A stretch of 64,000 nucleotides of DNA, from the NCBI GenBank assembly GCA_013141115.1, contig JABFRP010000002.1:770389-834388 (forward strand), read 5' to 3'. This document shows, piece after piece, positions 1 to 7,279 of this stretch. Made by a program: the position numbers and the translations under genes. Numbering within the stretch: the stretch's first letter is position 1; the number at the start of each line of letters is the position of its first letter. Below the pieces are notes generated by a model that was given only the letters and a program-made list of their open reading frames with translations, had not been told where the DNA came from and ran no database searches. Origin of the DNA: Ferruginibacter sp. (lineage in GTDB: Bacteria; Bacteroidota; Bacteroidia; Chitinophagales; Chitinophagaceae).

Positions 1-177
1 CCGAATTTGTTTCATGCCTAATTGAATTTGTGTTGTTACTTCTCAAACGCCGTGCCATGTAAAAATATTTTAAAGCGGTGAATAACATTAACAAATTGTA
101 TGTAATGTGGAAAAATTACCTGCCAACAATACTAGTTTTATTTTTAAATGTGGGTAAAACTACGATTACTGTAAAAT

Positions 178-259
178 AAAAAAACCTCCGGCAAGCAGAG
201 GCTATATTATTAAACCCAAGCCCTCGCCTGTTTACACCCGGGGTTCAACAGGCTTGGGT
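178..259 (-). terminator. Tandem hairpins, likely terminator of the barrel-protein gene
   Basis: Read on the minus strand, two hairpins follow the stop codon at 282. The first pairs 214-220 with 253-259 (ACCCAAG/CTTGGGT) and has an inner CCTGTT/AACAGG stem. The second pairs 185-188 with 198-201 (CCTC/GAGG) and runs into seven U (178-184). The second has the form of an intrinsic terminator. The remaining leftmost bases hold no gene I can support. Confidence 0.6.
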
Positions 260-281
260 ATGAGTGAGAGAGCAATTTTTT

Positions 282-1157
282 TTACCAGTTGCTGAAACGG
301 ATACCCACAGTATAAGGCTTCATATCCAAACTATGCTCGTAAAAAGATTTCGGGCTGTACGATCCGTAAAAGTGTGCAGGGCCTAATCTTAACTCGGCAA
401 CATAACTCAGCTTAAAACGCTCCAGATCATAGTCGCCTTTATTGCGGTCTTTACCTCTTTCGCCACTTTTTTGTTTATTGCGTTGGCTGTATAAATAACC
501 TGCACTTACACCGGCACTAAAGCCAATCCCTTTTCTTTTGCTGCCGGGGTTGCTGGTAAAATTCAACATAATAGGTACTGTTAAATAATCGGCAGCTAAT
601 TTATTTTTAGAGAACGAAATAGAATCCCTGAAAATAAATGGCGCATTGGTTTGTATACCTGCGGTATAAGGCACCACACCATTCTCTTTATAACTTAAAG
701 ATGATTTGTAACGGTAATTATTCATTTCCAGCCCCACGCCATATTTTAAGTTAACATGGTGTTTTACCAAATTTAAACGCTGCATAAAAAACCACAGGTT
801 TACATTAACGCTTTTTCCGGTACGTAGTTTAAAATCGCTTTTATCAATTACAGGAAAGCCTGGCCTGCTAACTAAGTAGCTGCCTGCGGTTGCATAATTG
901 GTATTATCGGTATAGTTGGCAAAACCCAAATCCACTATCCACCAATTGGTGCTTACGTTGGCATTTTTTCTTTTTTCATTATCCTTTCTACCCATGGTAA
1001 TATTTACATCCTTGTCATTTTTATTTTTACCATTCTTTACTATTATAATACCACCAATGCGAATGGTATCTGATTTTTTTGTTTTTGTACTGTCTGTTTG
1101 TGCTGTTGCGCTTAAGCAAATGATTGCTGCTGCTAAAAATGTAATTAGCTGTTTCAT
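282..1157 (-). CDS. Secreted outer-membrane beta-barrel-like protein
   Basis: A protein of about 291 residues with a clear signal peptide (MKQLITFLAAAIICLSATAQ) and a polar linker rich in Lys/Asn. The body alternates polar and aromatic residues, typical of Bacteroidetes PorT/OMP_b-brl-type barrels, and it ends in an aromatic residue (YTVGIRFSNW). I chose the start at 1157 because it places the signal peptide at the N-terminus. A start further upstream at 1190 would add 11 residues and overlap the preceding gene. It is the last gene of a sigma / anti-sigma / barrel set transcribed leftwards. The family assignment is from general pattern only; substrate or partner is unknown. Confidence 0.6.
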   Translation of the reverse strand: MKQLITFLAAAIICLSATAQTDSTKTKKSDTIRIGGIIIVKNGKNKNDKDVNITMGRKDNEKRKNANVSTNWWIVDLGFANYTDNTNYATAGSYLVSRPGFPVIDKSDFKLRTGKSVNVNLWFFMQRLNLVKHHVNLKYGVGLEMNNYRYKSSLSYKENGVVPYTAGIQTNAPFIFRDSISFSKNKLAADYLTVPIMLNFTSNPGSKRKGIGFSAGVSAGYLYSQRNKQKSGERGKDRNKGDYDLERFKLSYVAELRLGPAHFYGSYSPKSFYEHSLDMKPYTVGIRFSNW

Positions 1158-1176
1158 GTGTCCTGTTTTTAAAAAG

Positions 1177-2283
1177 TTATTTAATTGCAATGTCGAAGCC
1201 GGCTACTTTAATGCCGTTGCCTGTTTTTACGTTGGTGTTACGTTCCACCAATCTTTTTACTTTGCGGAAGAAGCCACCCAGTTTTGTTTTTTTAGCGTTG
1301 TCTTCTTCTGTAAAATTATCTTTATCGGCATTGCTTTCGGTAAAGTTGGCGTTTAATGCGTAGCCATTAACTACATCATTATTAAGTTCAGCAACTGAAG
1401 TTTTATTTCCGGAATTTATTTTATCATTTGCTGTATTCATTTGTGATACGGTTGCTATATCGGCTTCGTTACTCCTGGCTTTGTTAAAATTATTATAATC
1501 AGGTTTGGGTAAATTGTTACTTGGTTTTTTTTGTTCTTGTTGTACAGCAATTACATCATCATTAGTTTGTTGAGGAGTACTTTGTTGTATTTTATTATTA
1601 TTATTATTAACAGGCTGGTTATTTTTTTGTGATGCTTGCTTAATTACGTTTTCTGTAGTTGCAATTTCTGTAGTTGCGGGGGCAACAATTTGCTGTGGCG
1701 TTTGCACAGTATTTGTGGCAGAATTATTTGCTGGCTGCTTTGGTAAAGTTGTTTTTACTTCAGTAGCTGTAGCAACAGTTGCTTCAGTTGCTTTATTGGT
1801 GGTATTTAGTGAAACTGTAGCCCAAATACCAAAACCTATAACCACCGCTGCGGCAGCCATCCGGCGCCATGGCATACCCACTACTTTTCCTTCTTCTTTA
1901 CGATACAGTATTTTTTTATTGGCAAATACAATTGCGGTATCAGGCTGTAATTTAGTTTGCTGCAATAATGCCAATTCTTTATTAGCAGCGGTATCAGTTT
2001 TTAATAATTTTTCAAAACTTAATTTATCTGCAGTATTTAATTCATCATCTACATACAATAATAAATTTTCCTGCAGGGCAGTAAACTCTTCTTTAAGCAA
2101 ACTGGTTTTATCAAAAACTATAGCATCGGCACTCATTACCGTTTGCTGTAGCATGTTCAGTTCTTCCTTTAAGTCTGCATTTTGCTGCACAAATAATTCC
2201 ACTGCATTCCTTTCCGTTGCAGATAGTTCATTATCTACATACAGTAAAAAAAACTCTTCGTAATTATTTCTGTTGATGTTCAT
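1177..2283 (-). CDS. Membrane-anchored anti-sigma-like protein with duplicated N-terminal motif
   Basis: 368 residues directly downstream of an ECF sigma gene, so probably its membrane-bound regulator. The N-terminus holds two copies of a short helical motif: residues 13-48 (LLYVDNELSATER...LQQT) and 74-110 (LLLYVDDELNTAD...LQQT). Many anti-sigma N-termini carry one such motif. A single membrane helix follows at about 142-158, then a Gln/Asn/Thr/Lys-rich low-complexity tail of about 200 residues that should lie in the periplasm. A run of TTA triplets near 1600 encodes consecutive Asn. No zinc-finger Cys/His cluster is visible. The function is inferred from position and architecture. Confidence 0.6.
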   Translation of the reverse strand: MNINRNNYEEFFLLYVDNELSATERNAVELFVQQNADLKEELNMLQQTVMSADAIVFDKTSLLKEEFTALQENLLLYVDDELNTADKLSFEKLLKTDTAANKELALLQQTKLQPDTAIVFANKKILYRKEEGKVVGMPWRRMAAAAVVIGFGIWATVSLNTTNKATEATVATATEVKTTLPKQPANNSATNTVQTPQQIVAPATTEIATTENVIKQASQKNNQPVNNNNNKIQQSTPQQTNDDVIAVQQEQKKPSNNLPKPDYNNFNKARSNEADIATVSQMNTANDKINSGNKTSVAELNNDVVNGYALNANFTESNADKDNFTEEDNAKKTKLGGFFRKVKRLVERNTNVKTGNGIKVAGFDIAIK

Positions 2284-2293
2284 TTTTATATTT

Positions 2294-2357
2294 ATTACAC
2301 GAATTTTTATGAATTACACGAATGCTCAGCAATTCGTGTAATTTGTCTAATTCGTGT
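2294..2357. repeat. Nested inverted repeat of an ACACGAATT element
   Basis: An inner perfect 12-base stem (2312-2323 AATTACACGAAT with 2332-2343) encloses an 8-base loop. An outer pair (2297-2305 ACACGAATT with 2349-2357) repeats the same word. It fills the gap between the sigma gene stop and the anti-sigma start. It may act as an RNA hairpin that attenuates or stabilises the dicistronic message, or be a dispersed intergenic palindrome. Confidence 0.6.
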
Positions 2358-2358
2358 G

Positions 2359-2844
2359 TCAAATAACGTTTTCCACTTTTACAATATACTCCCTCAATAA
2401 TAACCTTGCTCTGTGTAAATATACTTTCACCTGGCTTTCGTTAAGGTTGGTAATTTGTCCAATTTCTTCGTAGCTGTAGCCTTCATAATCTTTCAGCATT
2501 ACCAAACTACGTTGCAATTCGCTCAATTTACCCAACGCTTCATTTAAAATGCGTTTGGTATCATGAGCTGGCCCTACGCTTCCCCTATCGTTCTCATTAA
2601 ATTCTTCTCGTAAACTGATCCTTTTATTCTTCCTGATATGGTCTATCATCTGGTGGTAGGCCACAGTAAACAAAAAGCTTTTACTCCTTTCATTGTCCAC
2701 CGTTTCCCTGTTGATCCACATTTTTTCAAATGCGCCCTGCACCACATCCCGTGCATCCTCTTCGTGCCTCAAATTTTTGAGGATAAAGCGGTACACATTA
2801 TCTGCATACAGGTTTACACATTCATTGTACTCTCTCTCAGTCAT
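2359..2844 (-). CDS. ECF RNA polymerase sigma factor
   Basis: 161 residues from the ATG at 2844. Region 2 is seen as residues DARDVVQGAFEKMW with the following helix SFLFTVAYHQMIDHIRKNKR. Region 4 is YSYEEIGQITNLNESQVKVY followed by LHRAR, a helix-turn-helix that reads the -35 element. This is the usual size of an extracytoplasmic-function sigma factor. A 32-residue hydrophobic extension is open upstream to 2940 but does not belong to the family, so I start at 2844. It is transcribed together with an anti-sigma-like gene and a barrel protein, the typical Bacteroidetes arrangement for envelope sensing. Autoregulation is likely but not shown. Confidence 0.85.
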   Translation of the reverse strand: MTEREYNECVNLYADNVYRFILKNLRHEEDARDVVQGAFEKMWINRETVDNERSKSFLFTVAYHQMIDHIRKNKRISLREEFNENDRGSVGPAHDTKRILNEALGKLSELQRSLVMLKDYEGYSYEEIGQITNLNESQVKVYLHRARLLLREYIVKVENVI

Positions 2845-2916
2845 ACAAGGTTGATGGGGTAAAAGGTTAGTTTTTTTGTATAATACGAAGGTCAGTAATA
2901 AAAAGTTACAGAAAAA

Positions 2917-2938
2917 GGCAAAAAAATATTTTTTTGCC
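2917..2938. promoter_or_regulatory. Perfect 22-base palindrome upstream of sigma gene
   Basis: GGC, seven A, T then the exact reverse complement, centred between 2927 and 2928. It lies about 73 bases before the sigma start codon. Its symmetry and position fit a dimer-bound operator or a leader hairpin; which one is unknown. Confidence 0.45.
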
Positions 2939-2988
2939 AATCTGTAAGGCTATGGTCATCATTCTTGTGTCACTCCCTTGTACCGCAT

Positions 2989-3016
2989 ACCGCTATTGAG
3001 CTTTTATCATAGCGGT
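2989..3016. repeat. Hairpin in the sigma/kbl divergent region
   Basis: ACCGCTAT (2989-2996) pairs perfectly with ATAGCGGT (3009-3016) around a 12-base loop. It sits between divergently transcribed genes and has no U-tract on either strand, so a terminator role is unlikely. Confidence 0.35.
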
Positions 3017-3037
3017 TGGTATAAATATTAACCTTCG

Positions 3038-3078
3038 CCCCAATTTACCAATTCTCTCTTTAAGCAGAGGGGTTGGGG
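3038..3078. repeat. Degenerate intergenic palindrome (CCCCAA...TTGGGG)
   Basis: CCCCAA (3038-3043) pairs with TTGGGG (3073-3078), with CTCT/AGAG pairing inside. The wording (gaggggttggggtgagg) resembles a palindromic intergenic repeat that recurs in many bacterial genomes; only one copy is visible here. Its right arm overlaps the candidate -33 element of kbl. Confidence 0.35.
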
Positions 3079-3099
3079 TGAGGTTTTTCCTTACATTTG
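3073..3099 (+). promoter_or_regulatory. Candidate Bacteroidetes promoter for kbl
   Basis: TTG at 3073-3075 and TACATTTG at 3092-3099 match TTG / TAnnTTTG; the gap of 16 is one base under the usual range. The start codon follows 20 bases later. Confidence 0.5.
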
Positions 3100-3118
3100 C
3101 CCTTAGTAAACTAAGCTT

Positions 3119-4306
3119 ATGAACACAAAATTTGTTGACCGCATTGCTGCCGAACTTTCAGAAATTGAAGCAGCAGGCTTATCAAAAAAAGAACGCATCA
3201 TTACCAGTGAACAGGGTGCCGAAATTATTGTTGGCGGCACCACTGTATTAAATTTTTGCGCCAATAATTACCTCGGCCTTAGTAGTCACCCTAAAGTGCT
3301 GGCAGCCGCTAAAAAATATATCGACCTGCGTGGCTATGGCATGAGTAGTGTACGATTTATCTGCGGTACACAGGATATTCATAAAGAACTGGAAAAGAAA
3401 TTAGCTGATTTTTTAGGCACAGAAGATACCATTTTATATGCTGCCGCTTTCGATGCCAATGGCGGTGTGTTTGAACCTTTGTTTGGCGAGCAGGACGCCA
3501 TCATCAGCGATGCATTAAACCATGCCAGCATTATTGATGGCGTTCGTTTGTGTAAAGCCCAGCGCTACCGGTACGAACACAATAATATGGACGACCTGGA
3601 AGCAAAGCTGAAAGAAAGCGCCCATTTACGCAGCCGAATTATTGTTACCGATGGCAGCTTTAGTATGGATGGCACCATTGCCCAATTAGATAAAATTTGC
3701 GACCTGGCTGATAAATATGATGCTATTGTGATGATAGACGAATGTCACTCTTCAGGTTTTTTAGGAAAAACAGGAAGAGGTACACATGAGTATAGAAATG
3801 TAATGGGCCGTATTGATATTATTACCGGCACATTGGGCAAAGCCCTCGGCGGTGCCAGTGGTGGTTTTACCAGCGGCCGCAAAGAAATTATTGAAATGTT
3901 GCGCCAGCGCAGCCGGCCATATTTATTTAGTAATACCGTGGCGCCAAGTATTGTGGGTGCAAGTATTGCAGTGCTGGATATGCTGAGCGAGACAACAGAG
4001 CTAAGAGATAAATTAGAATCGAACACTAAATATTTCCGCAGTAAAATGACGGAAGCCGGTTTTGATATTAAACCCGGCGATCATCCTATTGTGCCTATCA
4101 TGCTATACGATGCCGTGGTGGCGCAAACTTTTGCCGCTAAGCTTTTAGAAGAAGGCATTTATGTAATTGGTTTCTTCTTTCCGGTGGTGGCAAAAGGTTT
4201 AGCAAGAATAAGGGTGCAATTAAGTGCGGCACACGACCAAAGGCATTTGGATAAAGCGATTGCGGCGTTTACCAAGGTGGGGAAAGAATTGGGGGTGTTG
4301 AAATAG
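3119..4306 (+). CDS. kbl: Glycine C-acetyltransferase (2-amino-3-ketobutyrate CoA ligase)
   Basis: 395 residues, the full family length. It is a PLP-dependent alpha-oxoamine synthase that interconverts 2-amino-3-ketobutyrate plus CoA with glycine plus acetyl-CoA in threonine breakdown. Family blocks seen: INFCANNYLGL-type N-terminus (VLNFCANNYLGLSSHP), GYGMSSVRFICGT, AAFDANGG, DECHSSGFLGKTGRG and the PLP-lysine segment GTLGKALGG with Lys241. The close match to Kbl blocks favours it over BioF or serine palmitoyltransferase of the same superfamily. No threonine dehydrogenase gene is next to it. Transcribed alone from a candidate promoter overlapping an intergenic palindrome. Confidence 0.93.
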   Translation: MNTKFVDRIAAELSEIEAAGLSKKERIITSEQGAEIIVGGTTVLNFCANNYLGLSSHPKVLAAAKKYIDLRGYGMSSVRFICGTQDIHKELEKKLADFLGTEDTILYAAAFDANGGVFEPLFGEQDAIISDALNHASIIDGVRLCKAQRYRYEHNNMDDLEAKLKESAHLRSRIIVTDGSFSMDGTIAQLDKICDLADKYDAIVMIDECHSSGFLGKTGRGTHEYRNVMGRIDIITGTLGKALGGASGGFTSGRKEIIEMLRQRSRPYLFSNTVAPSIVGASIAVLDMLSETTELRDKLESNTKYFRSKMTEAGFDIKPGDHPIVPIMLYDAVVAQTFAAKLLEEGIYVIGFFFPVVAKGLARIRVQLSAAHDQRHLDKAIAAFTKVGKELGVLK

Positions 4307-4370
4307 TAATTTCTATTTTGATCGCTAATATTAGTGCTATAAACTACAAGTAATACTTTTAAGAAAAACT

Positions 4371-5060
4371 ATGATTACGCTTGAGGTAAATTATGAAACG
4401 CAAGAATCAATTTTATTAAGTTTTGACAAAATAGCTGACAGGATTTCCAAGGATATAAATCTAAAAATCAATAATGCAATTTACAGAATTTTAGATTTTG
4501 AATTCTATACCTATTCTGATAAGCTTCCTGACCCACATACTTATAAAAATCGTTTGCAACTTGAAAACTGCAAGTTCTATTTACATGCTTCTGGCATTGA
4601 TATTACTTTTGGCGACAAAATAAATTATGGAGGAATTTTATTACGAGGTATAGTAAAACTATATGATGGTTCTGATGAGAATAGTGGATTTATGAAACAA
4701 CAATTTATTGCGCCACAAATTGTGGCGACAGAATTATTCTCAAACCTTAACCCATTAAATAGTGTAGAAAAAAACGAGATAGTAATTATTGATACTAAAG
4801 AAGATAAGAATTTTCTACCCTTTTGCCTATCAAAAGCAGTTATGAAAACTAAAAGGATTGGGTTAGCTTCAAAACAAAATGATAAAACGGATTTTTATAA
4901 AAATTTACGCTTACGGTATATTATTGTTCTTCCGAACTTTCCTAAATTCAAGCAGATTATCAAGGGAATTGAAGGCCTTTTAACAGAAAAAATTAATTCT
5001 AAGGAAATGTCATTAACAGAAGCAAAAGAAATTTTAGGGTATAATATAAAAATTACTTGA
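4371..5060 (+). CDS. Uncharacterised protein with GIDITFG / YGGILLRGI motifs
   Basis: 229 residues, soluble, no signal peptide. I do not recognise the family with certainty. A central block FYLHASGIDITFGD followed by YGGILLRGI looks conserved and, with preceding PDPHTY, vaguely recalls DNA-3-methyladenine-glycosylase-like proteins, but no catalytic residue can be assigned. Codon use is more AT-rich than in kbl or the LutB-like gene on either side, so it may have been acquired. It lies 64 bases after kbl and 25 before the next gene. Confidence 0.6.
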   Translation: MITLEVNYETQESILLSFDKIADRISKDINLKINNAIYRILDFEFYTYSDKLPDPHTYKNRLQLENCKFYLHASGIDITFGDKINYGGILLRGIVKLYDGSDENSGFMKQQFIAPQIVATELFSNLNPLNSVEKNEIVIIDTKEDKNFLPFCLSKAVMKTKRIGLASKQNDKTDFYKNLRLRYIIVLPNFPKFKQIIKGIEGLLTEKINSKEMSLTEAKEILGYNIKIT

Positions 5061-5085
5061 TTACCTTTTTACCACATCTTCTAAT

Positions 5086-5661
5086 ATGAAAAAAGCAGTT
5101 ATTCTTATTTCATTCTGTTTCGCACAGTTATTTACATCAGCTCAAACAAATATTCAACGTCCAAAATTAAAAAGAGTAACAACCTCTCCTATTGCCACAT
5201 CTAATTTCCCTGCGGCTTTTACCGGTAACTGGAAAGGCCAACTACAATGGATGGTAAATGGCAAACCTACCCAAACCTTTACTATGCAACTGCGTATTCA
5301 GCCAACAGATTCCGCCAATCAATATACCTGGCAAATAATTTATGGCGATGATGTAAAAGATAACCGCCCCTATATTTTAAAACCTGTAGATACTGCCAAA
5401 GGCCATTGGATAATTGATGAGAATGATGGCATTATTTTAGACAGTTATGTACATGGCAACAGCATTCATGGTGCATTTACTGTACAGGGCAATACTATCG
5501 TAGATAATTATAAAGTAGAGGATGGTAAAATGCAGGTGGAATTTTTTAGCATTAAGCTGGCCGATAAAAACCAAAGTGGTAAAGGCACAGCAGAAACACC
5601 TTTTGTGGATAGTTATAAAATAAGCAGTTACCAAACAGGTGTGCTGGCAAGAGTTAAATAA
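5086..5661 (+). CDS. Secreted hypothetical protein
   Basis: 191 residues with a good signal peptide (MKKAVILISFCFAQLFTSAQ, cleavage after SAQ). The mature part begins with a basic linker and continues as a beta-rich domain with regularly spaced aromatic residues (GNWKGQLQWMVNGKP, YTWQIIYGDD, HWIIDENDG), compatible with a small lipocalin-like barrel. There is no lipobox Cys. No function can be assigned. A strong hairpin follows the stop codon. Confidence 0.6.
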   Translation: MKKAVILISFCFAQLFTSAQTNIQRPKLKRVTTSPIATSNFPAAFTGNWKGQLQWMVNGKPTQTFTMQLRIQPTDSANQYTWQIIYGDDVKDNRPYILKPVDTAKGHWIIDENDGIILDSYVHGNSIHGAFTVQGNTIVDNYKVEDGKMQVEFFSIKLADKNQSGKGTAETPFVDSYKISSYQTGVLARVK

Positions 5662-5671
5662 TTTTTTACAG

Positions 5672-5702
5672 GGGTTGCCAACCTTTAAAAGGTTGGCAAC
5701 CC
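5672..5702. terminator. 31-base near-perfect palindrome after secreted protein gene
   Basis: Fifteen bases (GGGTTGCCAACCTTT) pair with their exact complement around one A. It begins 11 bases after the stop codon. It is a very stable hairpin but lacks a following U-tract on the plus strand, so it may be a transcription end with processing or a dispersed palindromic repeat. Confidence 0.55.
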
Positions 5703-5724
5703 TAAACACAATGCTTTATCTTTG
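5693..5724 (+). promoter_or_regulatory. Candidate promoter for LutB-like gene
   Basis: TTG at 5693-5695, 21 bases, then TATCTTTG at 5717-5724: a full match to the Bacteroidetes consensus. The -33 element lies inside the right arm of the preceding palindrome. The leader to the start codon is about 110 bases. Confidence 0.6.
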
Positions 5725-5766
5725 CTTCGATAAAAGATGATAGAAAATACCACTGTTGAATGGAGT

Positions 5767-5806
5767 CCTTCGAAACTCAGGATAAACTCTACCAATGCAG
5801 TCGAAC
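5767..5806. repeat. Remnant of a CTTCGA...TCGAA(C) intergenic repeat
   Basis: The leader of the LutB-like gene holds CCTTCGAAACTCAGGATAAA and, shortly after, GCAGTCGAAC. The words recall palindromic CCTTCGACn...CTCAGG elements common in intergenic DNA. Only one degraded copy is visible. Confidence 0.25.
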
Positions 5807-5840
5807 AGTATTACAAAAGCCGGGTTTAAAAAAAATAAAC

Positions 5841-7217
5841 ATGTCAGAAAACTCACAAATATTTATGGCGAAAAGCGCCATCAAAGCGGCCGACCTGGAG
5901 CATCGCCGTAAAATTCATTTTAACATCAGCAAGTACAATGCTAAAGTACCTGAAGGCAAAGAGCAATTTGCCGATGTAAATTTAGTAAGAGAGCGTGCAA
6001 AAAATATAAAATGGAAAGCCATTGAAACACTCGATCAGCAACTGGAAGAGTTTGAACTGAACTTTACCAAACGTGGCGGTAAAGTTATTTGGGCCGAGGA
6101 TGCTGCACAGGCCATTGAAGAGGTGTTGAAAATTTGCAAAGAAAAAAATTGCAGGTCGGTGGTAAAGAGCAAGAGCATGGTTACCGAAGAAATTCATTTG
6201 AATAAAGCGCTTATAGAAAACGGGATTGATAGTGTGGAAACTGATTTGGGCGAATACATTCAGCAACTGGATGGCGAAGCACCTTACCATATTGTAACCC
6301 CGGCAATGCATAAAAATAAAGAGGATGTTGCCAAACTATTTCACGAAAAATTAGGCACCCCACTCAACTTTACGCCGCAGCAACTTACTTTAAAAGCCAG
6401 GGAAGTTTTAAGAGAAAAATACACACAGGCAGAAGTAGGTGTAACCGGTGCCAACTTTATCATCAGCGACATTGGCGGTATTGCCGTTACCGAAAACGAA
6501 GGCAATGCAAGATTGAGTTGTGCTTTTCCTAAAACGCATATTGTAATTGTAGGTATTGAAAAGATGGTGCCTTCAGTTACAGACCTTGCGTTATTTTGGC
6601 CGCTGTTGTCTACATTTGGTACGGGGCAAAAAGTTACCGTGTACAATACCATTGTTACCGGACCAAAACAGGAAAATGAAACTGATGGCCCCGAAGAAAT
6701 GTACGTGATATTATTAGATAATGGCCGCACTAACATTTTAAAAAATCCTAAGCAAAGAGAAAGTTTATACTGCATACGCTGCGGCGCTTGCTTAAACGCC
6801 TGCCCTATTTATAAAAATATTGGCGGCCATGCTTATGGTGCTACTTACAGCGGGCCCATTGGCAGTGTTATTACACCACACTTGCAGGGTATGGAAGATT
6901 TTAAACATTTAAGTTATGCTTCATCACTTTGTGGTAATTGTACAGAAGTATGTTCGGTAAAAATAAATTTGCATGAATTACTTTTAGAAAACCGTAAAGA
7001 AGCTGTGAATGAAGGGCTGGTAACTTTCAGCGAAAAAATGGCCTGGAAGGTTTGGAAAATTGCTTCGCTAAAAAGAGGGATAATGAACATGGGTAATGGC
7101 AATTTAAAAAACAAAGTAGTAAATGGTTTATTTAAAGGCTGGAAGGAGCACCGCAGTGATTTGAACTTTAGCCAGAAGACCTTTAATGAAATGTGGAAGG
7201 ACAGATATAAAAAATAA
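5841..7217 (+). CDS. lutB: LutB-like iron-sulfur LUD-domain protein
   Basis: 458 residues from the ATG at 5841; an upstream in-frame start at 5760 would fall in the leader repeat and is not used. The LUD domain occupies roughly residues 50-300 (VTGANFIISDIGGIAVTENEG). It is followed by a ferredoxin-like region with two Cys clusters, CIRCGACLNACP from Cys311 and CGNCTEVC from Cys364, which should bind two 4Fe-4S centres. LutB is part of the LutABC L-lactate oxidation complex. LutA and LutC are not next to it here, so partners must be elsewhere. It has its own promoter and terminator. Confidence 0.88.
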   Translation: MSENSQIFMAKSAIKAADLEHRRKIHFNISKYNAKVPEGKEQFADVNLVRERAKNIKWKAIETLDQQLEEFELNFTKRGGKVIWAEDAAQAIEEVLKICKEKNCRSVVKSKSMVTEEIHLNKALIENGIDSVETDLGEYIQQLDGEAPYHIVTPAMHKNKEDVAKLFHEKLGTPLNFTPQQLTLKAREVLREKYTQAEVGVTGANFIISDIGGIAVTENEGNARLSCAFPKTHIVIVGIEKMVPSVTDLALFWPLLSTFGTGQKVTVYNTIVTGPKQENETDGPEEMYVILLDNGRTNILKNPKQRESLYCIRCGACLNACPIYKNIGGHAYGATYSGPIGSVITPHLQGMEDFKHLSYASSLCGNCTEVCSVKINLHELLLENRKEAVNEGLVTFSEKMAWKVWKIASLKRGIMNMGNGNLKNKVVNGLFKGWKEHRSDLNFSQKTFNEMWKDRYKK

Positions 7218-7240
7218 AATTTCAAAAAAAATTAATAATT

Positions 7241-7264
7241 AGTTCCACTTGCTGGAACTTTTTT
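7241..7264 (+). terminator. Intrinsic terminator after LutB-like gene
   Basis: AGTTCCA (7241-7247), 5-base loop, TGGAACT (7253-7259), then a run of U. The next start codon is only about 15 bases downstream, so the following gene must be expressed by read-through or from a promoter overlapping this hairpin. Confidence 0.7.
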
Positions 7265-7279
7265 ATTTTGTGCCTGCAA

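Noticed and set aside
1..15. ATG and five codons at the left edge on the minus strand
   Set aside because: Too short to support any gene call.
1590..1620. TTA triplet run as a phase-variation tract
   Set aside because: Changes in triplet number keep the frame and only alter the number of Asn residues.
2845..2940. 32-residue N-terminal extension of the ECF sigma factor
   Set aside because: Hydrophobic, not part of the family, and contains the 22-base palindrome; the ATG at 2844 gives the normal protein.
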